DNA of 64,000 nt from Morganella morganii H1r (GCF_000633515.1 NZ_AYMP01000026.1:1-64000); one strand, 5' to 3'; counted from the first letter of the stretch, positions 28,335 to 37,044 are shown. Notes: generated by a model not told the origin, from the letters alone. A program made the numbers and translations.

Positions 28335-28807
28335 TGACGGTACTCTCTTTTCTGGCCGCACTGGCACAGGACATGCTGCTGGCGGCTGTTCCGGCAGCCG
28401 GGTTTGCCATGGTATTTAACGTACCGAAACGGGCACTGAAATACTGTGCGCTGCTGGGTGCGATAGGTCACGGCAGCCGGTTTATGCTGATTGCCGCCGG
28501 TTTTGACATCGTTGCCTCCACATTCTGGGCATCGGTGCTGGTGGGGATCATCGGTATTCAGTGGTCCCGCTGGTGGCTGGCACACCCGAAAGTTTTTACC
28601 GTTGCCGCCATTATCCCGATGTTTCCCGGCATTAATGCCTATATGGCAATGCTGGCGGTGATTAAACTGTCACAGTCCGGTTTTACCCCGCAACTGCTGG
28701 AGATGCTGGTGAGCAATTTCCTGCGTGCGGCTTTTGTGGTCGGCGCGTTGTCTATCGGGCTGTCTGTGCCCGGTTTGTGGCTGTACCGCAAACGTCCGCG
28801 CGTTTAA
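28331..28807 (+). CDS. yjjB: ThrE-type exporter subunit YjjB
   Basis: 158 residues, four to five membrane helices (DUF3815). Family motifs are [30 protein letters not shown] and [15 protein letters not shown]. It forms the second half of the split exporter with YjjP. Its stop codon overlaps the stop of the convergent 57-residue gene. Confidence 0.9.
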   Translation: MMTVLSFLAALAQDMLLAAVPAAGFAMVFNVPKRALKYCALLGAIGHGSRFMLIAAGFDIVASTFWASVLVGIIGIQWSRWWLAHPKVFTVAAIIPMFPGINAYMAMLAVIKLSQSGFTPQLLEMLVSNFLRAAFVVGALSIGLSVPGLWLYRKRPRV

Positions 28808-28977
28808 CTGATACGGGTCAGGTTCAGGATAATATCCATGACCGGTTTATCGGTCACGCTAATCTGAATCTGCACCCGTTTACTGCTCTCCTGCACACGG
28901 ACATCAACTTCGTCGTCATCATAGGCACAGGCCGTGCCGACTAGCTCATCTATCATTTCATCGACCAGCGGATGCAT
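28804..28977 (-). CDS. Hypothetical 57-residue acidic protein
   Basis: A short frame with GGAG seven bases before its ATG. It begins [20 protein letters not shown], runs through [10 protein letters not shown], and ends [10 protein letters not shown]. The pattern (helix, acidic loop, two strands, helix) suggests a small folded domain. The gene fits exactly between convergent yjjB and the endonuclease promoter. I do not recognise the family. Confidence 0.65.
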   Translation of the reverse strand: MHPLVDEMIDELVGTACAYDDDEVDVRVQESSKRVQIQISVTDKPVMDIILNLTRIS

Positions 28978-29166
28978 GATTATTCTCCGGATTTATGATT
29001 AATGTCAGCAGAGTATAAAGTTTCAGATTTAAATCATTCTGTAAAAAAACGCCCGGAAATTGTCTTATCCGGCGGATTGGCTGATGAATAAAAAATCTGA
29101 GGCGATAATTCCCGCATGGCGTGGCATAATTGCCCCCCTCTGGCATTCTGTTGGTTTATGATTTAT

Positions 29167-30156
29167 ATGCGCATTTTTCAATCATTTCGTTTTTCATTAT
29201 TTTTATTTTGTATTATTTCGTCCGCTGCATTTGCAGCTGCACCGGAACGGTTCGACGAAGCAAAAATTGTTGCCCGTGAAAAAATCTATTACGACCAGAA
29301 CCGGAACCCGCAGGGGGAAGGGACACTGTATTGCGGTTGTCAGTGGGAGTGGACCGGAAAATCCGGTGGTCGTGTGGATCTGAACAGCTGCGGTTATCGT
29401 GTACGCTCTCAGGTGACCCGCGCAGAGCGGATTGAGTGGGAGCATATCGTCCCCGCCTGGGTGTTCGGACACCAGCGTCAGTGCTGGCAGAACGGCGGGC
29501 GCAAAAACTGTGTCGGTGAGGATCCGGTATTCCGTGTGATGGAAGCCGACCTCCACAATCTCGCGCCGTCTGTTGGTGAAGTCAATGGCGATCGCAGTAA
29601 TTTCCGCTACGGGGTCGCACGTGGTGCGGGCTCACAAAGCTACGGGCAGTGCACCAGCCGGGTGGATTTCAAACAGCGGGTTTTCGAGCCGCGTGATGAA
29701 GTTAAAGGGGAAGTGGCGCGGGTCTGGTTTTATATGCATGACCGCTATGATCTGGCGATGTCAGAGCAGCAGCAAAAATTACTGATGGTGTGGGACAGCG
29801 AATTTCCGCCGTCTGCCGCCGAGCGGGAACGGGATCGCCGTATCCGGGCGGTGACGGGGCAGTCAAATCCGTTTGTGACCGGTGAACGCCGCTGGGAGTC
29901 GGGGCATATCAACAGTGCTGACGGTATTTTTACCCGTCTGCCGTCCGCACCGGTGACACCGGTAAACGCAGCGCCGAAAGCAGAAAAAAAAGCAACGGAT
30001 CAGCGTATCCGTGGTAACCGCAACAGTAAAATTTACCACTTTCCGGATTGCCCGGGCTATAACCGGATCAGCAGTAAAAATGTTGAAATGTTCGCAGATG
30101 CAGCCTCCGCACAGGCGGCAGGCTACAGTATGGCGAAGAACTGCAAAGCGCGCTGA
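29167..30156 (+). CDS. endA: Endonuclease I with C-terminal Ada-type metal-binding domain
   Basis: Secreted non-specific DNA endonuclease. A signal peptide (cleavage near AFA) is followed by an EndA domain with EWEHIVPAW, DLHNLAPSVGEVNGDRSNF and CGCQWEW, about residues 25-235. After an Ala/Pro/Lys linker comes a domain beginning IRGNRNSKIYHFPDCPGYN and ending AAGYSMAKNC, an Ada-like zinc-ribbon pattern that E. coli EndA (235 residues) lacks. Total about 329 residues. The start is uncertain (29158 or 29167); neither has a strong ribosome site. Confidence 0.85.
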   Translation: MRIFQSFRFSLFLFCIISSAAFAAAPERFDEAKIVAREKIYYDQNRNPQGEGTLYCGCQWEWTGKSGGRVDLNSCGYRVRSQVTRAERIEWEHIVPAWVFGHQRQCWQNGGRKNCVGEDPVFRVMEADLHNLAPSVGEVNGDRSNFRYGVARGAGSQSYGQCTSRVDFKQRVFEPRDEVKGEVARVWFYMHDRYDLAMSEQQQKLLMVWDSEFPPSAAERERDRRIRAVTGQSNPFVTGERRWESGHINSADGIFTRLPSAPVTPVNAAPKAEKKATDQRIRGNRNSKIYHFPDCPGYNRISSKNVEMFADAASAQAAGYSMAKNCKAR

Positions 30157-30227
30157 TGTGCGGCGGATAACAGAAATGTGGCAAAAATATTAAATTCCCG
30201 CAAATTTTAATTGCTGAAAAGAAAGTA

Positions 30228-30246
30228 TTGTCATTATACTGTCACA
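30228..30246 (+). promoter_or_regulatory. PhoB box upstream of phoH
   Basis: TTGTCATTATACTGTCACA matches the Pho box consensus of two CTGTCAT repeats spaced 4 bp apart. A TTTAGTGT -10-like element begins about 8 bp downstream (30254-30261), the spacing of known PhoB-activated promoters. The predicted RNA start is near 30268. Confidence 0.8.
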
Positions 30247-30291
30247 AAGTCAGTTTAGTGTTCGCTTTAGTTTGTCATCTGAGGATAACGA

Positions 30292-30462
30292 ATGCGACAT
30301 ACAGACGAACGACAGTACCGGCCGGTGATAAATACCCTGAACAACAGGGCGGATTTATCACCGGCTTTTTTTTATCCGAGTGTTCACTCATGGCTTGAAG
30401 GGAGCCGCCGGTTGCCAACTCACTGTTTCAGTTATTCCGTTATCAGAAATCAACAGGATTAA
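30292..30462 (+). CDS. Upstream open frame in the phoH leader (56 codons)
   Basis: It begins ATG eight bases after GAGG (GAGGATAACGAATG) and reads MRHTDERQYRPVINTLNNRA and onward to RNQQD, ending 4 nt before the phoH start. A full intrinsic terminator is embedded in codons 10-27. Either a real leader peptide whose translation opens the terminator and couples to phoH, or chance reading through an sRNA gene. No protein family is recognised. Confidence 0.45.
   Translation: MRHTDERQYRPVINTLNNRADLSPAFFYPSVHSWLEGSRRLPTHCFSYSVIRNQQD
30321..30373 (+). terminator. Intrinsic terminator inside the phoH leader
   Basis: Arms GCCGGTGATAAAT (30321-30333) and ATTTATCACCGGC (30353-30365) form 13 perfect pairs. 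An inner CCCTG/CAGGG extends the stem, and eight T residues follow. It lies between the PhoB-box promoter and phoH, so it would attenuate phoH or end a separate short Pho-controlled RNA of about 105 nt. Confidence 0.85.
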
Positions 30463-30466
30463 GATT

Positions 30467-31252
30467 ATGGGCAGACAAAAAGCGGTAGTCAGAGCACGCA
30501 AAGAGGCAAAACGCATGAGCCGGAAAGAGTCGCGCAGGGCACGTTTTAACGATGATAATGTGGCGGTTTTTATCCCGGCAGGCGGGGTGGAAGCTATCGG
30601 CATGGCGCGGGAAAAACGCGACAACAGTGCTGTTTTACCGCGAAATGATGCACAGGATAAATACATCAGGGCGATAGCGCATAAACAGCTGATTATTGCC
30701 AACGGCGAGGCCGGATGCGGAAAAACCTTTATCAGTACCGCACTGGCGGCAGATGCGTTGATCAATAAGGAAATCGAGCGGATTATTGTCACCCGTCCGG
30801 TATTACAGGCGGAAGAGGATCTGGGCTTTCTGCCCGGCGATATCAGTGAAAAATTTGCGCCATATTTCCGGCCGGTGTATGACGTTCTGGTGAAACGGAT
30901 GGGGGCTTCATTTTTACAGTATTGTCTGCGTCCGGAGATAGGTAAGGTGGAAATCGCGCCATTTGCTTATATGCGCGGACGAACCTTTGAGAATGCGGTG
31001 GTGATCCTCGATGAGGCACAGAACGTGACTGTAACACAAATGAAAATGTTTCTGACCAGGATGGGGGAGAATGTGACCGTGATCGTCAACGGTGATGTCA
31101 GTCAGTGTGATTTACCGGGCAATGTCCCGTCAGGGCTGGCCGATGTGCTGCGCCGTTTCCGGGATGACGATATGGTGTCAGTGGTGTCCTTCACACAGGA
31201 TGACTGTGTGCGTTCATCACTTTGTCTGCGGGCATTACAGGCCTATAACTGA
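30467..31252 (+). CDS. phoH: PhoH, phosphate-starvation ATPase/nuclease-like protein
   Basis: 261 residues from the ATG beginning MGRQKAVVRARKEAKRMSRK, which aligns with the E. coli PhoH start; the in-frame region upstream is leader. P-loop ANGEAGCGKTFIS, then IIVTRPVLQAEEDLGFLPGD, the Walker B VVILDEAQN and IVNGDVSQCDLP. Cytoplasmic ATP-binding protein of the phosphate regulon, with suggested RNA-related activity. Control is predicted by PhoB and possibly by the leader terminator. Confidence 0.94.
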   Translation: MGRQKAVVRARKEAKRMSRKESRRARFNDDNVAVFIPAGGVEAIGMAREKRDNSAVLPRNDAQDKYIRAIAHKQLIIANGEAGCGKTFISTALAADALINKEIERIIVTRPVLQAEEDLGFLPGDISEKFAPYFRPVYDVLVKRMGASFLQYCLRPEIGKVEIAPFAYMRGRTFENAVVILDEAQNVTVTQMKMFLTRMGENVTVIVNGDVSQCDLPGNVPSGLADVLRRFRDDDMVSVVSFTQDDCVRSSLCLRALQAYN

Positions 31253-31261
31253 GTATACAGC

Positions 31262-31289
31262 GGCTGCGGCGGCAAACACCGCCGCAGCC
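31262..31289. terminator. Terminator between phoH and the siderophore reductase
   Basis: GGCTGCGGCGG and its inverted copy CCGCCGCAGCC form an 11-bp stem around six bases, followed by CGTTTATT. It lies between convergent genes. Confidence 0.75.
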
Positions 31290-31298
31290 CGTTTATTA

Positions 31299-32123
31299 TC
31301 AGTCGTCAGCATCCATCACATCATGGCGCAGGCGGTGATAACCTTCCTCATCGTAACCGAAACGCCAGTACGGGATCGCATACATCTGGCTGTGTTCCCC
31401 GTTCAGCTCACGGCGCACATAACGGCGCAGATCCCTGACCATTGCGTCCTCTCCGGCAATCCAGAATGTACATTCTGTCACATCGGCGACCGGCCAGCTT
31501 TTAAACAGCGCGGTGACCTCACCGGTTTTCTCTGTACCGCCGGTCACCCAGTGCAGGGTGATACCCGCCGGTTTGTTCAGCACCTGCTGATCATCCGCGT
31601 GGTCGATGCGGATCACCACATTGCCCTGCGCCTCTGCGGGCATTTTTTCCAGCAGCGCGGCAACAGCGGGAAGCGCTGTTAAGTCGGCAGCCATATAGTA
31701 GTGTTTCGCCGCCGGCAGCAGCGGATCCGGTCCGCCGGGATTGGTAATACCGATATAATCCCCCGGTTTGGCATTTCTGGCGAAATCCACTGCCGGACCG
31801 GCATCATCATGCATCGCGAATTCAATATCGATTTCTTTCCGTTCAGGGCGGATTGCCCGCACGGTATAGGTACGGGCGACCGGACGCGGCTTATCTTCCG
31901 GCCAGACCGGCCCTTTATCGGACAGTACCGGCAGAGCAGGCGGATTCGGCGCATCTTTGGCAATAAACAGCTTCAGGTGACCACCTTCGCAATCTGCAGG
32001 ATAGGTGTCCAGCGATTCTGCCGTAAAGGTGATGCGGCGCAGATTGGGGGTAACGTCGGTAAAGGATTTCACCTGAATCAGACGCGGCGGTGCAGGGCGG
32101 TAGATATTTTTTTCCCGGCTCAT
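31299..32123 (-). CDS. Siderophore-interacting ferric-chelate reductase
   Basis: 274-residue flavin reductase of the SIP/ViuB/YqjH family that releases iron from imported ferric siderophores using NAD(P)H. The FAD-binding stretch RPVARTYTVRAI is near residue 86; GDYIGITNPGG and the C-terminal GEDAMVRDLRRYVRRELN and PYWRFGYDEEGYHR are typical. The ATG at 32123 has GGAG eight bases upstream. A Fur box lies about 70 bp upstream. Confidence 0.9.
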   Translation of the reverse strand: MSREKNIYRPAPPRLIQVKSFTDVTPNLRRITFTAESLDTYPADCEGGHLKLFIAKDAPNPPALPVLSDKGPVWPEDKPRPVARTYTVRAIRPERKEIDIEFAMHDDAGPAVDFARNAKPGDYIGITNPGGPDPLLPAAKHYYMAADLTALPAVAALLEKMPAEAQGNVVIRIDHADDQQVLNKPAGITLHWVTGGTEKTGEVTALFKSWPVADVTECTFWIAGEDAMVRDLRRYVRRELNGEHSQMYAIPYWRFGYDEEGYHRLRHDVMDADD

Positions 32124-32191
32124 GCGCAATTCTCCGTTCTATTGTTATCAGTTTAGTTATATCTATTTCGCGGAGTGTATCAGGAATTCAG

Positions 32192-32210
32192 AAGAATGGT
32201 AATCATTATC
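32192..32210 (-). promoter_or_regulatory. Fur box, siderophore reductase promoter
   Basis: On the minus strand GATAATGATTACCATTCTT matches the 19-bp Fur consensus at most positions, including the full left half. It places the siderophore reductase under iron control. Confidence 0.8.
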
Positions 32211-32229
32211 AATAAAATTATTAAAAAAA

Positions 32230-32254
32230 GCACACCGCATGGGGGGCGGTGTGC
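32230..32254 (-). terminator. Cytochrome bd operon terminator
   Basis: GCACACCGC/GCGGTGTGC, followed on the minus strand by TTTTTTT. It lies about 70 nt beyond the small third subunit gene. Confidence 0.85.
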
Positions 32255-32321
32255 CGGGCAATGCAGCTGTTTGCACAGTGCATGATGTACTGATGAGGTA
32301 CTTACTGATGAGATATGACGA

Positions 32322-32477
32322 CTATCTTACTTTCATTCCCGCCGCCGTCATTAATAAGCGGAAAAGTGATGAGACGGCAAACAGTGCCAGCACACTGCCT
32401 GCCCAGATAGCGACCATCCAGGCGGCTTTTTTCCACCAAGGGGTTGCTGTGGCAGGCTCAGTGATAGCCCTGGTCAT
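32322..32477 (-). CDS. Small DUF2474-like cytochrome bd subunit
   Basis: 51 residues. It begins MTRAITEPATATPWWKKAAW and has one membrane helix (MVAIWAGSVLALFAVSSLF), then FRLLMTAAGM. This fits DUF2474, the short protein found after CioB-type oxidase genes and comparable in position to CydX. It overlaps the end of the subunit II gene by 20 nt in another frame, showing translational coupling. Assembly or stability of the oxidase is the likely role. Confidence 0.8.
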   Translation of the reverse strand: MTRAITEPATATPWWKKAAWMVAIWAGSVLALFAVSSLFRLLMTAAGMKVR

Positions 32478-33465
32478 GGGTGATTTTTCCTCTGAAGACA
32501 TAATAACTCCACCAGGTATATACCAGGATCACCGGTATGATGAATAAAGCGCCGACCAGCATAAAGCTCAGGCTTTCGCCGGGGGCGGCGGCCATTTGAT
32601 AATCAATCACCGGCGGAATGATCATCGGCCAGATACTGATACCGAGCCCGGTGAAGCCCAGAAAAACCAGGCCGAGTGCCGCAAAAAACGGCGTATAGTG
32701 CAGATGACGGCTGACACTGCGGAACAGCGCAACGGTACAGGCAAGCACCAGCAGCGGCACCGGCAGGAAGAACAGAATGTTCGGGAAACTGAACCAGCGT
32801 GCCGCAATGGCGTCATGCGCCAGCGGGGTCCACAGGCTGATCACGGCCAGTACTGCCAGCATCACCAGGGTCAGTGGTTTCAGCACCTTATACATCTGTT
32901 GTTGCAGGTGACTTTCTGTTTTCATCACCAGCCAGCCGCAACCCAGAAGGGCATACGCGATCACCAGACCGAAACCGCAGAACAGCGGGAACGGTGCCAG
33001 CCAGTCAAAGGCACCGCCGGTAAAGGCGCGGTTTGCGACCGGAAACCCTTCAATCACGCTGCCAACGGCCACACCCTGCACAAAGGTGGCGATGACAGAA
33101 CTGATCAGAAACGCGCGATCCCAGAAATAACGGTGATGTTCATCCGCTTTAAAGCGGAACTCAAAAGCCACGCCACGGAAGATTAACGCCACCAGCATCA
33201 GTGTCAGCGGAATGGCGAGCGCATCCAGAATCACCGCATAGGCGAGCGGGAAAGCGCCGAACAGCGCGGCACCGCCCAGTACCAGCCAGGTTTCGTTGCC
33301 GTCCCAGACCGGGGCGACACTGTTCATCATCAAATCGCGGTCAGCATTGCTTTTCACAAAGGGATAGAGGATGCCGATACCGAGGTCAAACCCGTCCATC
33401 ACGATATACATCAGCGTACTGAATATAATAATGACGAACCAAATCAGGGGTAAATCAATGTCCAT
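32458..33465 (-). CDS. Cytochrome bd ubiquinol oxidase subunit II
   Basis: 335 residues, shorter than E. coli CydB (379) and like the CioB branch. It starts MDIDLPLIWFVIIIFSTLMY; family features are DGFDLGIGILYPF and WDGNETWLVLGGAALFGAFP with the conserved Trp and Glu, over about eight to nine helices. It overlaps subunit I by 11 nt. With subunit I it reduces oxygen to water using quinol in the inner membrane. Confidence 0.9.
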   Translation of the reverse strand: MDIDLPLIWFVIIIFSTLMYIVMDGFDLGIGILYPFVKSNADRDLMMNSVAPVWDGNETWLVLGGAALFGAFPLAYAVILDALAIPLTLMLVALIFRGVAFEFRFKADEHHRYFWDRAFLISSVIATFVQGVAVGSVIEGFPVANRAFTGGAFDWLAPFPLFCGFGLVIAYALLGCGWLVMKTESHLQQQMYKVLKPLTLVMLAVLAVISLWTPLAHDAIAARWFSFPNILFFLPVPLLVLACTVALFRSVSRHLHYTPFFAALGLVFLGFTGLGISIWPMIIPPVIDYQMAAAPGESLSFMLVGALFIIPVILVYTWWSYYVFRGKITHDQGYH

Positions 33466-34795
33466 GAGACACCTCCGGTGCGATACCTTTGCGGATCAGT
33501 TTCATCATATAGATGTAGCCGATGCCAAACACAGAACCATAAACAATAAAGAAGATCAGCAGGCTGATACTCATATGCATATCACCGTGTGCCGAAACGG
33601 CATCTGTCGTGCGCTGTAATCCGTAAACCACCCACGGCTGACGGCCGATTTCAGTCACAAACCAGCCCGCGAGGATCGCGATAAGCCCGGACGGTGCCAT
33701 CCATAACATAAAGCGCTGGAAAGGACGCGAATCATATAAACGCCCCCGGTAACGCAGCCACAGGCTCAGTGCGGCAGCCAGCAGCATCAGCATGCCGAGG
33801 CCGGCCATCACACGGAATGACCAGAACACGGCGAACACATTGTCCGGTCTGTCTTCCGGCGGGAATTCGGTCAGCGCGGGCACCTGTTTATCAAGGCTGT
33901 GTGTCAGGATCAGACTGGCCAGCCCGGGAATTTCCACGGTATAACGGGTTTTTTCCTGTGCATTATCCGGAATACCAAACAGGATCAGCGGTGTGGCCTC
34001 GCCGGGTTTGTTTTCCCAGTGACCTTCCATTGCCGCAACCTTAACCGGCTGATGTTTCAGCGTGTTCAGCCCGTGCGCATCACCAATCAGCGCCTGGAAC
34101 GGAGCGAGAACCACAATCAGCCACAATGACATGGAAAACATCTTTTTCATGGCACCGGATTTGTTGCCGCGCAGCAGGTGCCAGGCGGCAGAAGCAGCGA
34201 TAAAGAAGGCGGATGCCAGAAATGCCGCGGTTGTCATATGCAGCAGGCGGTACGGAAAGGACGGATTGAAAATCACCGCGAACCAGTCCACCGGCACCAC
34301 AACACCGTTTATTACTTCATGCCCCTGCGGGGTCTGCATCCAGCTGTTGGAAGCCAGGATCCAGAAAGTGGACATCAGTGTACCGAGCGCAACCATGCAG
34401 GTGGCGAAATAGTGCAGCTTTTCACCGACACGGTGCCAGCCGAACAGCATCACGCCGAGGAAACCGGCTTCCAGGAAGAACGCGGTCAGTACTTCATAAG
34501 TAAGCAGCGGACCGGTGATTGACCCCGCAAACTCAGAAAAGAAACTCCAGTTGGTGCCGAACTGATAGGCCATCACCAGACCGGAAACCACCCCCATACC
34601 GAAATTCACGGCAAAGATGGCTGACCAGAAATGAAAGAGCTTTTTGTAATCCTCATTGCGGGTTTTCAGCCACATCCCCTCAAGCACCGCCAGAAATGAC
34701 GCCAGGCCGATGGTGATCGCAGGAAAAATGATATGAAACGACACAGTGAAGGCGAACTGAATTCGCGCAAGCTCAAGGGCACTTAACCCAAACAT
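33455..34795 (-). CDS. Cytochrome bd ubiquinol oxidase subunit I, short Q-loop type
   Basis: 446 residues, well below E. coli CydA (522) and near the cyanide-insensitive CioA type, because the quinol loop is short. The haem ligand His lies in FTVSFHIIFPAITIGLASFL, and the quinol-site region ends in the conserved TEIGRQPWVVYGLQRT. About nine helices. The operon order is subunit I, subunit II, DUF2474. The main bd-I operon (cydABX) would lie elsewhere. Divergent from the MocR gene, which could control it, though this is only position. Confidence 0.9.
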   Translation of the reverse strand: MFGLSALELARIQFAFTVSFHIIFPAITIGLASFLAVLEGMWLKTRNEDYKKLFHFWSAIFAVNFGMGVVSGLVMAYQFGTNWSFFSEFAGSITGPLLTYEVLTAFFLEAGFLGVMLFGWHRVGEKLHYFATCMVALGTLMSTFWILASNSWMQTPQGHEVINGVVVPVDWFAVIFNPSFPYRLLHMTTAAFLASAFFIAASAAWHLLRGNKSGAMKKMFSMSLWLIVVLAPFQALIGDAHGLNTLKHQPVKVAAMEGHWENKPGEATPLILFGIPDNAQEKTRYTVEIPGLASLILTHSLDKQVPALTEFPPEDRPDNVFAVFWSFRVMAGLGMLMLLAAALSLWLRYRGRLYDSRPFQRFMLWMAPSGLIAILAGWFVTEIGRQPWVVYGLQRTTDAVSAHGDMHMSISLLIFFIVYGSVFGIGYIYMMKLIRKGIAPEVSHGH

Positions 34796-34933
34796 AGTGA
34801 CCTCTCGTTATTATAACTATGCAAATAATAATTACGCAGATGAAATGTGTGGCACAGTACACCATGAGTTGCTAAAGTATAATAGTGACAATTAATAACG
34901 AAATGACTATAACAGTTTTACGGAGAGCGCTCC

Positions 34934-36355
34934 ATGACACGCTACGAACAGTTAGCAGAGCAGATAAAACAGCAGATAGAAGATGATATCTGGCAGGTTG
35001 GTGACCGGCTGCCGTCATTGCGGGAAAGTGCAAAACAGTCGGGACTGAGCCTGATGACTGTCGTACAGTCGTATCAGTTACTGGAGAGCCAGGGCTGGGT
35101 GGTGGCCCGTCCGCAGTCCGGGTATTTTGTCGCCAAACGCGCCCCGGCGTTTGCTCAGGCCAAAGGCGGCCTGGGTATGCACCTGAGTGAAAATGTGGAG
35201 ATCAACGCCTCGCTGTTTGATGTGCTTCAGGCCTGCAAAGACCCGGCCATTATTCCGTTCGGGTCGGCATTCCCCGATCCTTCGCTGCTGGTACAGCCGA
35301 AACTCTCCAAAGCGCTGGGTGCAGTGGCACGCCGCATCGCGCCACAGAGTGCCGTGGTCAATATGCCGCCGGGGAATGAAAAACTGCGGCGTAATATCTC
35401 CCGCCGCTATGCCGCGCAGGGTATCCATGTTTCGCCGGATGATATCGTCATTACCGCCGGGGCAATGGAATCTCTGTCGCTGAGTCTGCAGGCAGTCACG
35501 GAACCGGGGGACTGGGTGGTGATTGAATCCCCGGCATTTTACGGCGCATTACAGGCGATTGAGCGTCTGCGTCTGAAAGCGGTGGCGATCAAAACCGATC
35601 CGCAGACCGGGATCGACCTTGATGCTCTGGAAGAAGTCGCCGGGCGCTATGATATCAAAGCCTGCTGGCTGATGACGCATTTCCAGAACCCGCTCGGTGG
35701 TACCATGCCGCCGGAAAACAAGCGGCGGCTGGTGGAGATCCTGACACGGCATGAAATCGCCCTGATTGAGGATGATGTCTACAGTGAGCTCTGGTTTGGC
35801 AGCAATGCACCGCAACCGGCGAAAAGCCTGGATAAAGACAACAATTTTTTCCATTGTTCCTCATTTTCCAAATGTCTGGCGCCGGGCTTCCGGGTCGGCT
35901 GGGTGGCGGCAGGAAAACATGCCCGCAAAGTTCAGCAGTTACAGATGATGAGTACCGTATCTGCCAGTATGCCGACACAGCAGGCGATTGCGGAATATCT
36001 CGGCCAGGGCGGCTATGATGCGCATCTGAAAAAACTGCGCCAGCAGCTGGAACAGCGCCAGCACCGTATGCTGTATGCCATCAGCGAATATTTCCCGTCA
36101 GATGTGAAGGTAAACTGCCCGCAGGGCGGCTATTTCCTCTGGCTGGAATTTGAACCGCCGTTTGATGCCGTCAAACTGTACCGTATGGCACTCAATGAGC
36201 AGATCAGCATCGCGCCCGGCTCCATGTTTTCCACCAGTGACCAGTTTAACCACGCCTTCCGCCTGAACTGCTCATTTGAATGGAATGACCGGCTGGATAA
36301 CGCCATGAAAGTACTGGGGCAGTTGTGTCATGTACTCAAGAAAACGCAGGGGTGA
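34934..36355 (+). CDS. MocR-type GntR/aminotransferase regulator
   Basis: 473 residues. The N-terminal GntR winged helix (about 1-70: DRLPSLRESAKQSGLSLMTV, ESQGWVVARPQSGYFV) is fused to a fold-type I aminotransferase domain (about 90-470) with PLP lysine Lys313 in SSFSKCLAPGFRVGW, MTHFQNPLGGTMP and EDDVYSELW. It resembles E. coli YdcR. MocR proteins sense PLP or amino compounds; the target is not clear. Divergent from the cytochrome bd operon. Confidence 0.92.
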   Translation: MTRYEQLAEQIKQQIEDDIWQVGDRLPSLRESAKQSGLSLMTVVQSYQLLESQGWVVARPQSGYFVAKRAPAFAQAKGGLGMHLSENVEINASLFDVLQACKDPAIIPFGSAFPDPSLLVQPKLSKALGAVARRIAPQSAVVNMPPGNEKLRRNISRRYAAQGIHVSPDDIVITAGAMESLSLSLQAVTEPGDWVVIESPAFYGALQAIERLRLKAVAIKTDPQTGIDLDALEEVAGRYDIKACWLMTHFQNPLGGTMPPENKRRLVEILTRHEIALIEDDVYSELWFGSNAPQPAKSLDKDNNFFHCSSFSKCLAPGFRVGWVAAGKHARKVQQLQMMSTVSASMPTQQAIAEYLGQGGYDAHLKKLRQQLEQRQHRMLYAISEYFPSDVKVNCPQGGYFLWLEFEPPFDAVKLYRMALNEQISIAPGSMFSTSDQFNHAFRLNCSFEWNDRLDNAMKVLGQLCHVLKKTQG

Positions 36356-36387
36356 CAGAAATTTGTCATGGCGCGGATATTAAAAAA

Positions 36388-36410
36388 GGGCACTTCTCAG
36401 TGCCCGTTTT
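36388..36410. terminator. Bidirectional terminator between MocR and LysE genes
   Basis: GGGCAC/GTGCCC with a 6-nt loop, flanked by AAAAAA before and GTTTT after. It serves both convergent genes, more strongly on the minus strand. Confidence 0.75.
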
Positions 36411-36435
36411 GCTGATTACGCTGACTTTCCGCAGA

Positions 36436-37044
36436 TTAACTGAACGCCAGGCTCATTGCCGCAGTAGCCAGTAATCCCCCGGCAACACCTTCACCGAGAC
36501 GGCGGCGCTTGTCGTTGTATTCCCCTTTGCTCATCTGGCCGAAAATCAGTGCCACACCGCTGTAAACGACGGCACAGCTGGCGATATACACGCCGGATAA
36601 CAGCAGGGACTGCATTGCGACACTTTCACTGCCGGAAATAAAGTTCGGCAGGATAGCAAAGTAGACCAGCAATCCTTTCGGATTCAGAAAACTGGTAAAA
36701 AAGCCTTTGGTAATAACTGATTTTGCTGCCGGCTGCATCGGCGGCATTTCGCTCTTGTGCATGGCGGACATCACCATACGGACAGCCAGGTAAGCAATAT
36801 AGGCCACGCCGAACCAGCGCATGCCGTTAAACAGAACAGGGGATGCCACCACCACAGCTGCCAGCCCGAACGCCGCCAGAATGGAATGCATACCGTAACC
36901 CAGCAGCACACCCATGTTGGCTTTCAGGGCCGCGCGGGAACCGCTGGCGAGACCTTGTGATGAAACAAATAAAATATCGGGTCCGGGAGCAAATACAATG
37001 GGTAACACGGTTGCGCCAAACACCATCAATGTATTTATGACCAT
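36436..37044 (-). CDS. LysE/RhtB family amino-acid exporter
   Basis: 202 residues from the ATG five bases after GGGGTG; the TTG six codons upstream is less likely. Six membrane segments. The LysE signature is APGPDILFVSSQGLASGSRA near residue 20, then GVLLGYGMHSILAAFGLAAV and TSFLNPKGLLVYFAILPNFI. Substrate unknown. It is divergent from an Lrp/AsnC regulator, the usual exporter-regulator pairing. Confidence 0.9.
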   Translation of the reverse strand: MVINTLMVFGATVLPIVFAPGPDILFVSSQGLASGSRAALKANMGVLLGYGMHSILAAFGLAAVVVASPVLFNGMRWFGVAYIAYLAVRMVMSAMHKSEMPPMQPAAKSVITKGFFTSFLNPKGLLVYFAILPNFISGSESVAMQSLLLSGVYIASCAVVYSGVALIFGQMSKGEYNDKRRRLGEGVAGGLLATAAMSLAFS

